64,000 nucleotides of DNA from G965202915 sp965202915 (GTDB taxonomy: Bacteria > Pseudomonadota > Gammaproteobacteria > Eutrophobiales > Eutrophobiaceae). Shown in pieces: positions 21,401 through 33,400 of this stretch. A model generated the notes under the pieces. That model ran no database searches. It had not been told where the DNA came from and was given only the letters and a program-made list of their open reading frames with translations. Position 1 is the first letter of the stretch. Every line of letters starts with the position of its first letter. The position numbers and the translations under genes were made by a program. The stretch is from assembly GCA_965202915.1 (NCBI GenBank), contig OZ241847.1, positions 930,001 through 994,000 of the forward strand. Reading direction: 5' to 3'.

Positions 21401-24400
21401 CCGTGACCACAACCTCAAAGTTGTCTTCCACGAACAGTGGGACACTGTCGGTGGCGCCGTCGGTGGCGCGGATGGTGAGGGTGGTGGTGCCGGCGGTGAG
21501 CGGGGTAATGGTGACTATGGAGGCGGCAACGGCGGCGGTGGCGACGGTATCAGCGCTATTGTCCTCTACCGTAAAGGTCAACATGCCGTTAGACCCCGCA
21601 TCCAGGTCTTCAAAGTGGGGGGCGACGTCAACGATGAAAGACCCACTGCCTGCCGCTACCGGGGCGGGGTCGGGGATCTCAGATATGAGTGTGGGGGCCT
21701 CGTTGACGTCCAGCACGTCAATCGTCGCAGTCCCCATGGCCATGGCGCTGCCGACGGCCAGTTGGAGGGTCAGCGTGTAGCTTATGGGCGGAGCCTCAAA
21801 GTTCAGACTTGAGCTCAGTGACAGTTGCCCGGTGGCGGCGTCAATGTCGAAGACGTCGCCGGTATTGCCGGATTCTATCGTCCAGGTCTGGTCGCCCCCC
21901 ATGAAGTTAATGGCGGTCAGCGGACTGCCTACGTCGCCGGACACGTTCTCAGCGACCGTAAAGGTTTCGTCGGTCAGCGTCGGGGCGTTCACGGTGAGGG
22001 TAAAGTCCGCGGTGCTCGACAGTGGCGGTGAAGCATCATCCATCGCGGTGACCCGTATCGTCAGCATACCGACGTCCCCCACCGCCGGCATGCCTGCAAA
22101 GGTGCGGCCGGTCGGCGTGAAGGTCAGCCAGGCCGGCAGGTCATTGCCATCGGTTAAGGCCGCACTGTAGCTGACTGTATCGCCCACATCCGGATCCATC
22201 ACTGTGGCAAAGGTGTAGCTGAACGGCGTACCGACGGTAGCCATCTGCGCCATCACCATCGGTGCCGCAGGGGCGTTATTGGGTATCGGCACCGTGACCT
22301 CAACGTTAAAGTTGTCTTCCACGAACATGTCGCCGCCGTCGGTGGCGCGGATGGTGAGATTAGTGGTGCCGACCATGAGCGGGTTAATGGTGACCTCGTT
22401 GGCGGTAAGGGCGGCGGTGGCGACGGCCACATCGCTATTGGACTGTATCGTAAAGGTCAACATGCCGTTAGACCCCGCATCCAGGTCTTCAAAGTGGGGG
22501 GCGACGTCAACGGTGAAAGACCCACTGCCTGCCGCTACCGGGGCGGGGTCGGGGATCTCAGATCTGAGTGTGGGGGCCTCGTTGACGTCCAGCACGTTAA
22601 TCGTCGCAGTCCCCATGGCACTGGCGCTGCCGACGACCAGTTGGAGGATCAGCGTGTAGCTCCTCGGATCACTCTCAAAGTCCAGACTTGAGCTCAGTGA
22701 CAGTTGCCCGGTGGCGGCGTCAATGTCGAAGACGTCGCCGGTATTGCCGGATACTATCGTCCAGGCCTGGGTGCCCCCCATGAAGTTACTGGCGGTCAGC
22801 GGACTGCCTACGTCGACGGTCACGTTCTCAGCGACCGTAAAGGTTTCGTCGGTCAGCGTCGGGGCGTTCACGGTGAGGGTAAAGTCCGCGGTGCTCGACA
22901 GTGGCGGTACAGCATCATCCATCGCGGTGACCCGTATCGTCAGCATACCGACGTCCCCCACCGCCGGCATGCCTGCAAAGGTGCGGCCGGTCGGCGTGAA
23001 GGTCAGCCAGGCCGGCAGGTCATTGCCATCGGTTAAGGCCGCACTGTAGCTGACTGTATCGCCCACATCCGGATCCATCACTGTGGCAAAGGTGTAGCTG
23101 AACGGCGTACCGACGGTAGCCATCTGCGCCATCACCATCGGTGCCGCAGGGGCGTTATTGGGTATCGGCACCGTGACCTCAACGTTAAAGTTGTCTTCCA
23201 CGAACATGTCGCCGCCGTCGGTGGCGCGGATGGTGAGATTAGTGGTGCCGACCATGAGCGGGTTAATGGTGACCTCGTTGGCGGTAAGGGCGGCGGTGGC
23301 GACGGCCACATCGCTATTGGACTGTATCGTAAAGGTCAACATGCCGTTAGACCCCGCATCCAGGTCTTCAAAGTGGGGGGCGACGTCAACGGTGAAAGAC
23401 CCACTGCCTGCCGCTACCGGGGCGGGGTCGGGGATCTCAGATCTGAGTATGGGGAGCTCGTTGACGTCCAGCACGTTAATCGTCGCAGTCCCCATGGCAC
23501 TGGCGCCGGCGACGACCAGTTGGAGGGTCAGCGTGTAGCTCCTCGGATCACTCTCAAAGTCCAGACTTGAGCTCAGTGACAGTTGCCCGGTGGTGGCGTT
23601 AATGTCGAAGACGTCGCCGGTATTGCCGGATACTATCGTCCAGGCCTGGGTGCCCCCCATGAAGTTACTGGCGGTCAGCGGACTGCCTACGTCGACGGTC
23701 ACGTTTTCATCGACCGTAAAGGTTTCGTCGGTCAGCGTCGGGGCGTTCACGGTGAGGGTAAAGTCCGCGGTGCTCGACAGTGGCGGTACAGCATCATCCA
23801 TCGCGGTGACCCGTATCGTCAGCATACCGACGTCCCCCACCGCCGGCATGCCGGTAAAACTGCGGCCGGTCGGCGTGAAGGTCAGCCAGGCCGGCAGGTC
23901 ATTGCCATCGGTTAAGGCCGCACTGTAGCTGACTGTATCGCCCACATCCGGATCCATCACTGTGGCAAAGGTGTAGCTGAACGGCGTACCGACGGTAGCC
24001 ATCTGCGCCATCACCATCGGTGCCGCAGGGGCGTTATTGGGTATCGGCACCGTGACCTCAACGTTAAAGTTGTCTTCCACGAACATGTCGCCGCCGTCGG
24101 TGGCGCGGATGGTGAGATTAGTGGTGCCGACCATGAGCGGGTTAATGGTGACCTCGTTGGCGGTAAGGGCGGCGGTGGCGACGGCCACATCGCTATTGGA
24201 CTGTATCGTAAAGGTCAACATGCCGTTAGACCCCGCATCCAGGTCTTCAAAGTGGGGGGCGACGTCAACGGTGAAAGACCCACTGCCTGCCGCTACCGGG
24301 GCGGGGTCGGGGATCTCAGATCTGAGTGTGGGGGCCTCGTTGACGTCCAGCACGTTAATCGTCGCAGTCCCCATGGCACTGGCGCCGGCGACGACCAGTT

Positions 24401-27400
24401 GGAGGGTCAGCGTGTAGCTCCTCGGATCACTCTCAAAGTCCAGACTTGAGCTCAGTGACAGTTGCCCGGTGGCGGCGTCAATGTCGAAGACGTCGCCGGT
24501 ATTGCCGGATACTATCGTCCAGGCCTGGGTGCCCCCCATGAAGTTACTGGCGGTCAGCGGACTGCCTACGTCGACGGTCACGTTCTCAGCGACCGTAAAG
24601 GTTTCGTCGGTCAGCGTCGGGGCGTTCACGGTGAGGGTAAAGTCCGCGGTGCTCGACAGTGGCGGTACAGCATCATCCATCGCGGTGACCCGTATCGTCA
24701 GCATACCGACGTCCCCCACCGCCGGCGTGCCGGTAAAACTGCGGTTGGTCGGCGTGAAGGTCAGCCAGGTCGGCAGGGAGCCGCCATCGGTTAAGGCCGC
24801 ACTGTAGCTGACTGTATCGCCCGTATCCGGATCGATCACTTCGTCAAAGATGTAGTCGAACAGCATGCCGACGGTAGCCGTCTGCGGGTCCACCACCGGT
24901 GGCGCGGGGGCCTGGTTACCCGGTATCGGCGCCGTGACCACAACCTCAAAGTTGTCTTCCACGAACAGTGGGACACTGTCGGTGGCGCCGTCGGTGGCGC
25001 GGATGGTGAGGGTGGTGGTGCCGACGGTGAGCGGGGTAATGGTGACTATGGAGGCGGCAACGGCGGCGGTGGCGACGGTATCAGCGCTATTGTCCTCTAC
25101 CGTAAAGGTCAGCTCGCCGTTAGGCCCTGCATCCAGGTCTTCAAAGTGGGAGTCGACGTCAACGATGAAAGACCCACTGCCTGCCGCTACCGGGTCGGGG
25201 TCGGGGATCGGGGAGCTGAGTGTGGGGGCCTCGTTGACGTCCAGCACGTCAATCGTCGCAGTCCCCATGGCCATGGCGCTGCCGACGGCCAGTTGGAGGG
25301 TCAGCGTGTAGCTTATGGGCGGAGCCTCAAAGTTCAGACTTGAGCTCAGTGACAGTTGCCCGGTGGCGGCGTCAATGTCGAAGACGTCGCCGGTATTGCC
25401 GGATTCTATCGTCCAGGTCTGGTCGCCCCCCATGAAGTTAATGGCGGTCAGCGGACTGCCTACGTCGCCGGACACGTTCTCAGCGACCGTAAAGGTTTCG
25501 TCGGTCAGCGTCGGGGCGTTCACGGTGAGGGTAAAGTCCGCGGTGCTCGACAGTGGCGGTGAAGCATCATCCATCGCGGTGACCCGTATCGTCAGCATAC
25601 CGACGTCCCCCACCGCCGGCATGCCTGCAAAGGTGCGGCCGGTCGGCGTGAAGGTCAGCCAGGCCGGCAGGTCATTGCCATCGGTTAAGGCCGCACTGTA
25701 GCTGACTGTATCGCCCACATCCGGATCCATCACTGTGGCAAAGGTGTAGCTGAACGGCGTACCGACGGTAGCCATCTGCGCCATCACCATCGGTGCCGCA
25801 GGGGCGTTATTGGGTATCGGCACCGTGACCACAACCTCAAAGTTGTCTTCCACGAACAGTGGGACACTGTCGGTGGCGCCGTCGGTGGCGCGGATGGTGA
25901 GGGTGGTGGTGCCGGCGGTGAGCGGGGTAATGGTGACTATGGAGGCGGCAACGGCGGCGGTGGCGACGGTATCAGCGCTATTGTCCTCTACCGTAAAGGT
26001 CAGCTCGCCGTTAGGCCCTGCATCCAGGTCTTCAAAGTGGGAGTCGACGTCAACGATGAAAGACCCACTGCCTGCCGCTACCGGGTCGGGGTCGGGGATC
26101 TCAGATCTGAGTATGGGGAGCTCGTTGACGTCCAGCACGTTAATCGTCGCAGTCCCCATGGCCATGGCGCTGCCGACGATCAGTTGGAGGGTCAGCGTGT
26201 AGCTCCTCGGATCACTCTCAAAGTCCAGACTTGAGCTCAGTGACAGTTGCCCGGTGGTGGCGTTAATGTCGAAGACGTTGCCGGTATTGCCGGATACTAT
26301 CGTCCAGGCCTGGGTGCCCCCCATGAAGTTACTGGCGGTCAGCGGACTGCCTACGTCGACGGTCACGTTTTCATCGACCGTAAAGGTTTCGTCGGTCAGC
26401 GTCGGGGCGTTCACGGTGAGGGTAAAGTCCGCGGTGCTCGACAGTGGCGGTACAGCATCATCCATCGCGGTGACCCGTATCGTCAGCATACCGACGTCCC
26501 CCACCGCCGGCATGCCTGCAAAGGTGCGGCCGGTCGGCGTGAAGGTCAGCCAGGCCGGCAGGTCATTGCCATCGGTTAAGGCCGCACTGTAGCTGACTGT
26601 ATCGCCCACATCCGGATCCATCACTGTGGCAAAGGTGTAGCTGAACGGCGTACCGACGGTAGCCATCTGCGCCATCACCATCGGTGCCGCAGGGGCGTTA
26701 TTGGGTATCGGCACCGTGACCACAACCTCAAAGTTGTCTTCCACGAACAGTGGGACACTGTCGGTGGCGCCGTCGGTGGCGCGGATGGTGAGGGTGGTGG
26801 TGCCGGCGGTGAGCGGGGTAATGGTGACTATGGAGGCGGCAACGGCGGCGGTGGCGACGGTATCAGCGCTATTGTCCTCTACCGTAAAGGTCAGCTCGCC
26901 GTTAGGCCCTGCATCCAGGTCTTCAAAGTGGGGGGCGACGTCAACGGTGAAAGACCCACTGCCTGCCGCTACCGGGGCGGGGTCGGGGATCGGGGAGCTG
27001 AGTGTGGGGGCCTCGTTGACGTCCAGCACATTAATCGTCGCAGTCCCCATGGCACTGGCGCTGCCGACGACCAGTTGGAGGGTCAGCGTGTAGCTCCTCG
27101 GATCACTCTCAAAGTCCAGACTTGAGCTCAGTGACAGTTGCCCGGTGGTGGCGTTAATATCGAAGACGTCGCCGGTATTGCCGGATACTATCGTCCAGGC
27201 CTGGGTGCCCCCCATGAAGTTACTGGGGGCCAGCGGACTGCCTACGTCGCTGATCACGTTCTCAGCGACCGTAAAGGTTTCGTCGGTCAGCATCGGGGCG
27301 TTCACGGTGAGGGTAAAGTCCGCGGTGCTCGACCGTGGCGATATAGCATCATCCCTCGCGGTGACCCGTATCGTCAGCGTACCGTCGTCCCCCGCTCCCG

Positions 27401-30400
27401 GCGTGCCCGCAAAGGTGCGGCTGGTCGACGTGAAGGTCAGCCAGGCCGGCAGGTCATTGCCATTGGTTAAGGCCGCACTGTAGCTAACTGTATCACCCGT
27501 ATCCGGATCGGTCACTGCGGCAAAGGTGTAGATGAATGCCGTGTCGACGGTAGCTATCTGCGCCATCACCACCGGGGCCTCGGGGGCGTTATTGGGTATC
27601 GGCTCCGTGACCTCAACGTTAAAGTTGTCTTCCACGAACATGTCGCCGCCGTCGGTGGCGCGGATGGTGAGGGTGGTAGTGCCGGCCATGAGCGGGTTAA
27701 TGGTGACCGTGGAGAGGGCAACGGCGGCGGTGGCGACGGTCACATCGCTATTGTTCTCTACCGTAAAGGTCAGCATGCCGTTAGACCCCTCATCCAGGTC
27801 TTCAAAGTGGGAGGCGACGTCAACGATGAAAGTCCCACTGCCTGCCTCTACCGGGCCAGAGTCGGGGATCTCAGAGCTGAGTGTGGGGGCCTCGTTGACG
27901 TCCCGCACGTTAATCGTCGCAGTCCCCATGGCCATGGCGCCGCCAACGACCAGTCGGAGGATCAGCGTGTAGCTCGTCGGACCACTCTCAAAGTTCAGCT
28001 CTGAGATCAGTGACAGTTGCCCGGTGGCGGTGTTAATGTTGAAGACGTTGCCGGTATTGCCGGATACTATTGTCCAGGCCTGGGTGCCCCCCATGAAGTT
28101 ATTGGCGGTCAGCGGACTGCCTACGTTGCCGGTCACGTTCTCATCGACCGTAAAGGTTTCGTCGGTCAGCGTCGGGGCGTTCACGGTGAGGGTAAAGTCC
28201 GCGGTGCTCAACAGTGGCAATGCATCATCATCCATCGCGGTGACCCGTATCGTCAGCATACCGTCGTCGTCCGCCGCCGGCGTGCCGGTAAAACTGCGGC
28301 TGGTCGGCGTGAAGGTCAGCCAGGCCGGCAGGAGGCTGCCATCGGTTAAGGCCGCACTGTAGCTGACTGTATCGCCCGTATCCGGATCGATCACTGCGTC
28401 AAAGGTGTAGATGAACGGCACACCGGCGGTAGCCATCTGCGCCATCACCACCGGTGGCATAGGGGCGCTATTGGGTATCGGTGCCGTGACCTCAACCTCA
28501 AAGCTGTCTTGCACGAACATGTCGCCGCCGTCGGTGGCGCGGATGGTGAGGGTGGTGGTGCCGGCCATGAGCGGGTTAATGGTGACCGTGGAGAGGGCAA
28601 CGGCGGCGGTGGCGACGGCCACATCGCTATTGGACTGTATCGTAAAGGTCAGCATGCCATTAGACCCCACATCCATGTCGCCAAAGTGGGGAGCGACATT
28701 AACGGGGAAAGTCCCACTGCCTGCCTCTACCGGGTCGGGGTCGGGGATCGCAGAGCTGAGTGTGGGGGCCTCGTTGACGTCCCGCACGTTAATCGTCGCA
28801 GTCCCCATGGCCATGGCTCCGCCAACGACCAGTCGGAGGATCAGCGTGTAGCTCGTCGGACCACTCTCAAAGTTCAGCTCTGAGATCAGTGACAGTTGCC
28901 CGGTCATGGCGTTAATGGCGAAGACGTCGCCGGTATTGCCGGATTCTATCGTCCAGGCCTGGGTGCCCGTCGGGAAGTTACTGGCGGTCAGCGGACTGCC
29001 TACGTCGCCGGGCACGTTCTCATCGACCGTAAAGGTTTCGTCGGTCAGCGTCGGGGCGTTCACGGTGAGGGTAAAGTCCGCGGTGCTCGACAGTGGCAAT
29101 GCATCATCATCCATCGCGGTGACCCGTATCGTCAGCACACCGGCGTCCCCCGTCGCCGGCGTGCCCGCAAAGTTGCGGCTGGTCGACGTGAAGGTCAGCC
29201 AGGCCGGCAGGTCATTGCCATTGGTTAAGGCCGCACGGTAGCTGACTGTATCGTCCACATCCGGATCGGTCACTGCGTCAAAGCTGTAGCTGAACGGCGT
29301 ACCGACGGTAGCCATCTGCGGGTCCACCACCGGTGCCGTGGGGGCACTATTGGGTATCGGCTCCGTGACCTCAACCTCAAAGCTGTCTTCCACGTTCAGT
29401 CGGCCGCCGTCGGTGGCGCGGATGGTGAGGGTGGTGGTGCCGGCGGCGAGCGGGTTAATGGTGACCGTGGAGCCAGTAAGGGTGGCGGTGGCGACGGCCA
29501 CATCGCTATTGGACTGTATCGTAAAGGTCAGCATGCCATTAGACCCCACATCCACGTCGCCAAAGTGGGGAGCGACGTTAACGGGGAAAGTCCCACTGCC
29601 TGCCTCTACCGGGTCGGGATCGGGGATCTGGGAGCTGAGTATAGGGGCCTCGTTGACGTCCCGCACGTTAATCGTCGCAGTCCCCATGGCCATGGCGCCG
29701 CCAACGACCAGTCGGAGGATCAGCGTGTGGCTTGTGGGCGGAGTCTCAAAGTTCAGACTTGAGCTCAGTGACAGTTGCCCGGTGGAGGCGTTAATGACGA
29801 ATGCCTCATCGACGGTATTACCGGATACTATCGTCCAGGCCCGGGTGCCCGTCGGGAAGTTACTGGCGGTCAGCGGACTGCCTACGTTGCCGGTCACGTT
29901 CTCATTGACCGTAAAGGTATCGTCGGTCAGCGTCGGGGCGTTCACGGTGAGGGTAAAGTCCGCGGTGCTCGACCGTGGCGATATAGCATCATCCCTCGCG
30001 GTGGCCCGTATCATCAGCGTACCGGCGTCCCCCGCCGCCGGCGTACCCGCAAAACTGCGGCTGGTCGGCGTGAAGGTCAGCCAGGCCGGCAGGGCATTGC
30101 CATTGGTTAAGGCCGCACGGTAGCTGACTGTATCGCCCGCATCCGGATCGTTCACTGCGGCAAAGCTGTAGCTGAACGGCACGCCGACGATAGCCATCTG
30201 CGGATCCACCACCGGTGGCGCGGGGGACTCGTTGACGTTCCGCAGGTTAATCGTCGCATCCGCTGTGTCCATGGCGCTGCCGACGACCAGTCGGATGGTC
30301 AGCGTGTAGCTTGTCGGATCACTCTCAAAGTCCCGACTTAATATCAGCGACAGTTGCCCGGTGGTGGGGTTAATTTCGAATACCCCGCCGGTATTGCCGG

Positions 30401-33400
30401 ATACTATCGTCCAGGCCCGGGTGCCCGCCGGGAAGTTACTGGCAGTCAGCGGTCTGCCTACGTTGCCGGCCACGTTCTCATCGACAGTAAAGGTATCGCC
30501 GGTCAGCCTCGGCGGTTCTGCCCGAGTCACCGCCAGGACGTACGTTTGCGTGATTCTGGTATCGGCGGCAGTCACTATTACCCTTACTTCATTGGAGCCT
30601 ACAGCGAGGTTGATTGAACCACTGGCACCACCGCTCGCCACCGTTGTGCCATTAACAGCAATCGTAGCACCCGCATCGCTTGCCGTTGGCGTCACGGTCA
30701 GGCTTGTCACTGTATTGCCAACGTTCACGGAGTAGTCCCGTCTCGCGCTCATAAAAGTCGGGGTCAGCGTGCCTCGTGATACCCTAAGCGCGCTTAAAGT
30801 GGCATCGGCGCTGAGCGCAACGCAGGTCGGCGGTGCCGGCATGAAGCTGGCACTGGTGCGATCCCCACTTGCCGTACAGGTGGCCGTGGCGGTACCGTCG
30901 AGTGTAAACCCTGGGTTGCAGCGATATGTTGCGGTATCACCGATAGCATTGCCGGTAAAAGTGCGTGAGCCATTGTTAAGATTAGGGGGATCGTTGCACG
31001 TCGGTTCTGCCCGAGTCACCGTCAGGACGTACGTTTGCGTGGTCACGGTATTGGCGGCAATTACTCTTACCCTTACCTGATTGGAGCCTACAGCGAGGTT
31101 GATTGTACCACTGGCATTACCGCTCGCCACCGGTCTGCCATTAACAATAATCGCAGCACCCGCATCGCTTGCCGTTGGCGTCACGGTCAGGCTTGTCACT
31201 GTGTTGCCAACATTCACGGAGTAGTCCCGTCTCGCGCTCATAAAAGTCGGGGTCAGCGTGCCTCGTGATACCCTGAGCGCGCTTAAGTCGGCATCGGCGC
31301 TGAGCGCAACGCAGGTCGGCGGTGCCGGCATGAAGCTGGCACTGGTGCCACCTCCACTTGCCGTACAGGTGGTCGTGGCGGTACCGCTGAGTGTAAACCC
31401 TGTGTTGCAGCGATATGTTGCGGTATCACCAATAGCATTGCCGGTAAAAGTGCGTGAGCCATTGTTAAGATTAGGGGGATCGTTGCACCTCAGCGGTGCT
31501 GCCCGAGTCACATTCAGGATGTATGTTTGTGTGGTCACGGCATCGGCGGCAGTCACTATTACCCTTACCTGATTGGAGCCTACAACGAGGTTGATTGAAC
31601 CACTGGCATTACCGCTCGCCACCGTTGTGCCATTAACAGTAATCGTAGCACTCGCATCGCTTGCCGTTGGCGTCACGGTCAGGCTTGTCACTGTGTTGCC
31701 AACGTTCACGGAGTAGTCCCGTCTCGCGCTCATAAAAGTCGGGGTCAGCGTGCCTCGTGATACCCTGAGCGCGCTTAAATTGGCATCGGTGCCGAGCGCA
31801 ACGCAGGTCGGCGGTGCCGGCATGAAGCTGGCACTGGTGCCACCTCCACTTGCCGTACAGGTGGTCGTGGCGGTACCGCTGAGTGTAAACCCTGTGTTGC
31901 AGCGATATGTTGCGGTATCACCAATAGCATTGCCGGTAAAAGTGCGTGAGCCATTGTTAAGATTAGGGGGATCGTTGCACCTCAGCGGTGCTGCCCGAGT
32001 CACATTCAGGATGTATGTTTGTGTGGTCACGGCATCGGCGGCAGTCACTATTACCCTTACCTGATTGGAGCCTACAACGAGGTTGATTGAACCACTGGCA
32101 TTACCGCTCGCCACCGTTGTGCCATTAACAGTAATCGTAGCACTCGCATCGCTTGCCGTTGGCGTCACGGTCAGGCTTGTCACTGTGTTGCCAACGTTCA
32201 CGGAGTAGCCCAGGGTCGCGCTCATAAAAGTCGGGGTCAGCGTGCCTCGTGATACCCTGAGCGCGCTTAAGTTGGCATCGGTGCCGAGCGCAACGCAGGT
32301 CGGCGGTGCCGGCATGAAGCTGGCGCTGGTTTCCTCCTCATTTGCCGTACAGGTGGCCGTGGCGTCACCGATGCGTGTAAACCCTGCGTTGCAGCGATAT
32401 GTTGCGGTATCACCGAGAGCATTGCCGGTAATGGTCACACGCCCATTGGCTGGATTGGCAGGCGTATTACAGGACAGCTCTCTGATGACCTGTTGACCAA
32501 GAGAACAATTATTCCCCATATTGATATCAGGCGGGGTCACCCGATGGACGCAGGCGCCATAATAGAAATTTCCCAACTCCTCCCGATCTCCACCAACTCT
32601 TCCCACCCTAAAACCCAACTGTGTTTCCGTATCCATCGCCAGATTCGATGCATCTGTTCCTGCTGACAGCGTCAGGCCCTGAATCTCTTCGTCATCTAAG
32701 GTAATTTCTGCATCATTTGAACGATAGATACTCACTCTGTACGACGTGCTGGTTCTGATTCCTATGTTGCGAACCGTGATGCCTATTCCGACAATGGCTT
32801 CAATTATTCCTGATGCAGTTCCCAGACGCGAAAACACCGTCAGATCAGTCCCGGGAGGGCTCGCAACACAGGGTGGTACTGTTCTCGGGATGTAACTGGC
32901 AGTAGTGTTATCCTCACTTGCCGTACAGGTGGCGTTGCCTCCCCCTGTAAACCCAAAGTCACACCCGTACGTTATGACGTCGCCGACTGCGGTGCCTATG
33001 CCGACAGGGATGTCGCTGAAGATAAATTTCCTGCCTACGTCGCTGACGAATATAGTGCCATTGTCCGGATTAGCAGGAAGAACGCACCTCGGTTCTGCCC
33101 GTGCCCGGGTCACCGTCAGAGTATATGCCTGCGTCTGAGCGCCGATGGTCACTACTATCGGAATAATATTGGCGCCCGTTTCGAGCATGATCGAATTACT
33201 GGCCTCACCGCTGGTAACCGGCATGCCATCAACGGTGATCCTGGCACTCGCATTGGTTGCCGTCGGCGTCACCGTCAGGCTCGTCACCGTGCTTGCAACT
33301 GCTGCATTATAAGTTCGGGCGCCGTCAAAATCCGGATTCAGGGGGCCTTCCGAGGTACTGAGTGCGCTCAAAATAAGCGTCTGTTCGATACCAGTAACCC

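Noticed and set aside
14746..30617. Many plus-strand frames of 65-148 codons repeated at 585 or 879 bases, antisense to the giant gene.
   Set aside because: They are shadows of the repeated minus-strand coding sequence. Their regularity follows from the DNA repeats, and no ribosome binding sites or known domains support them.
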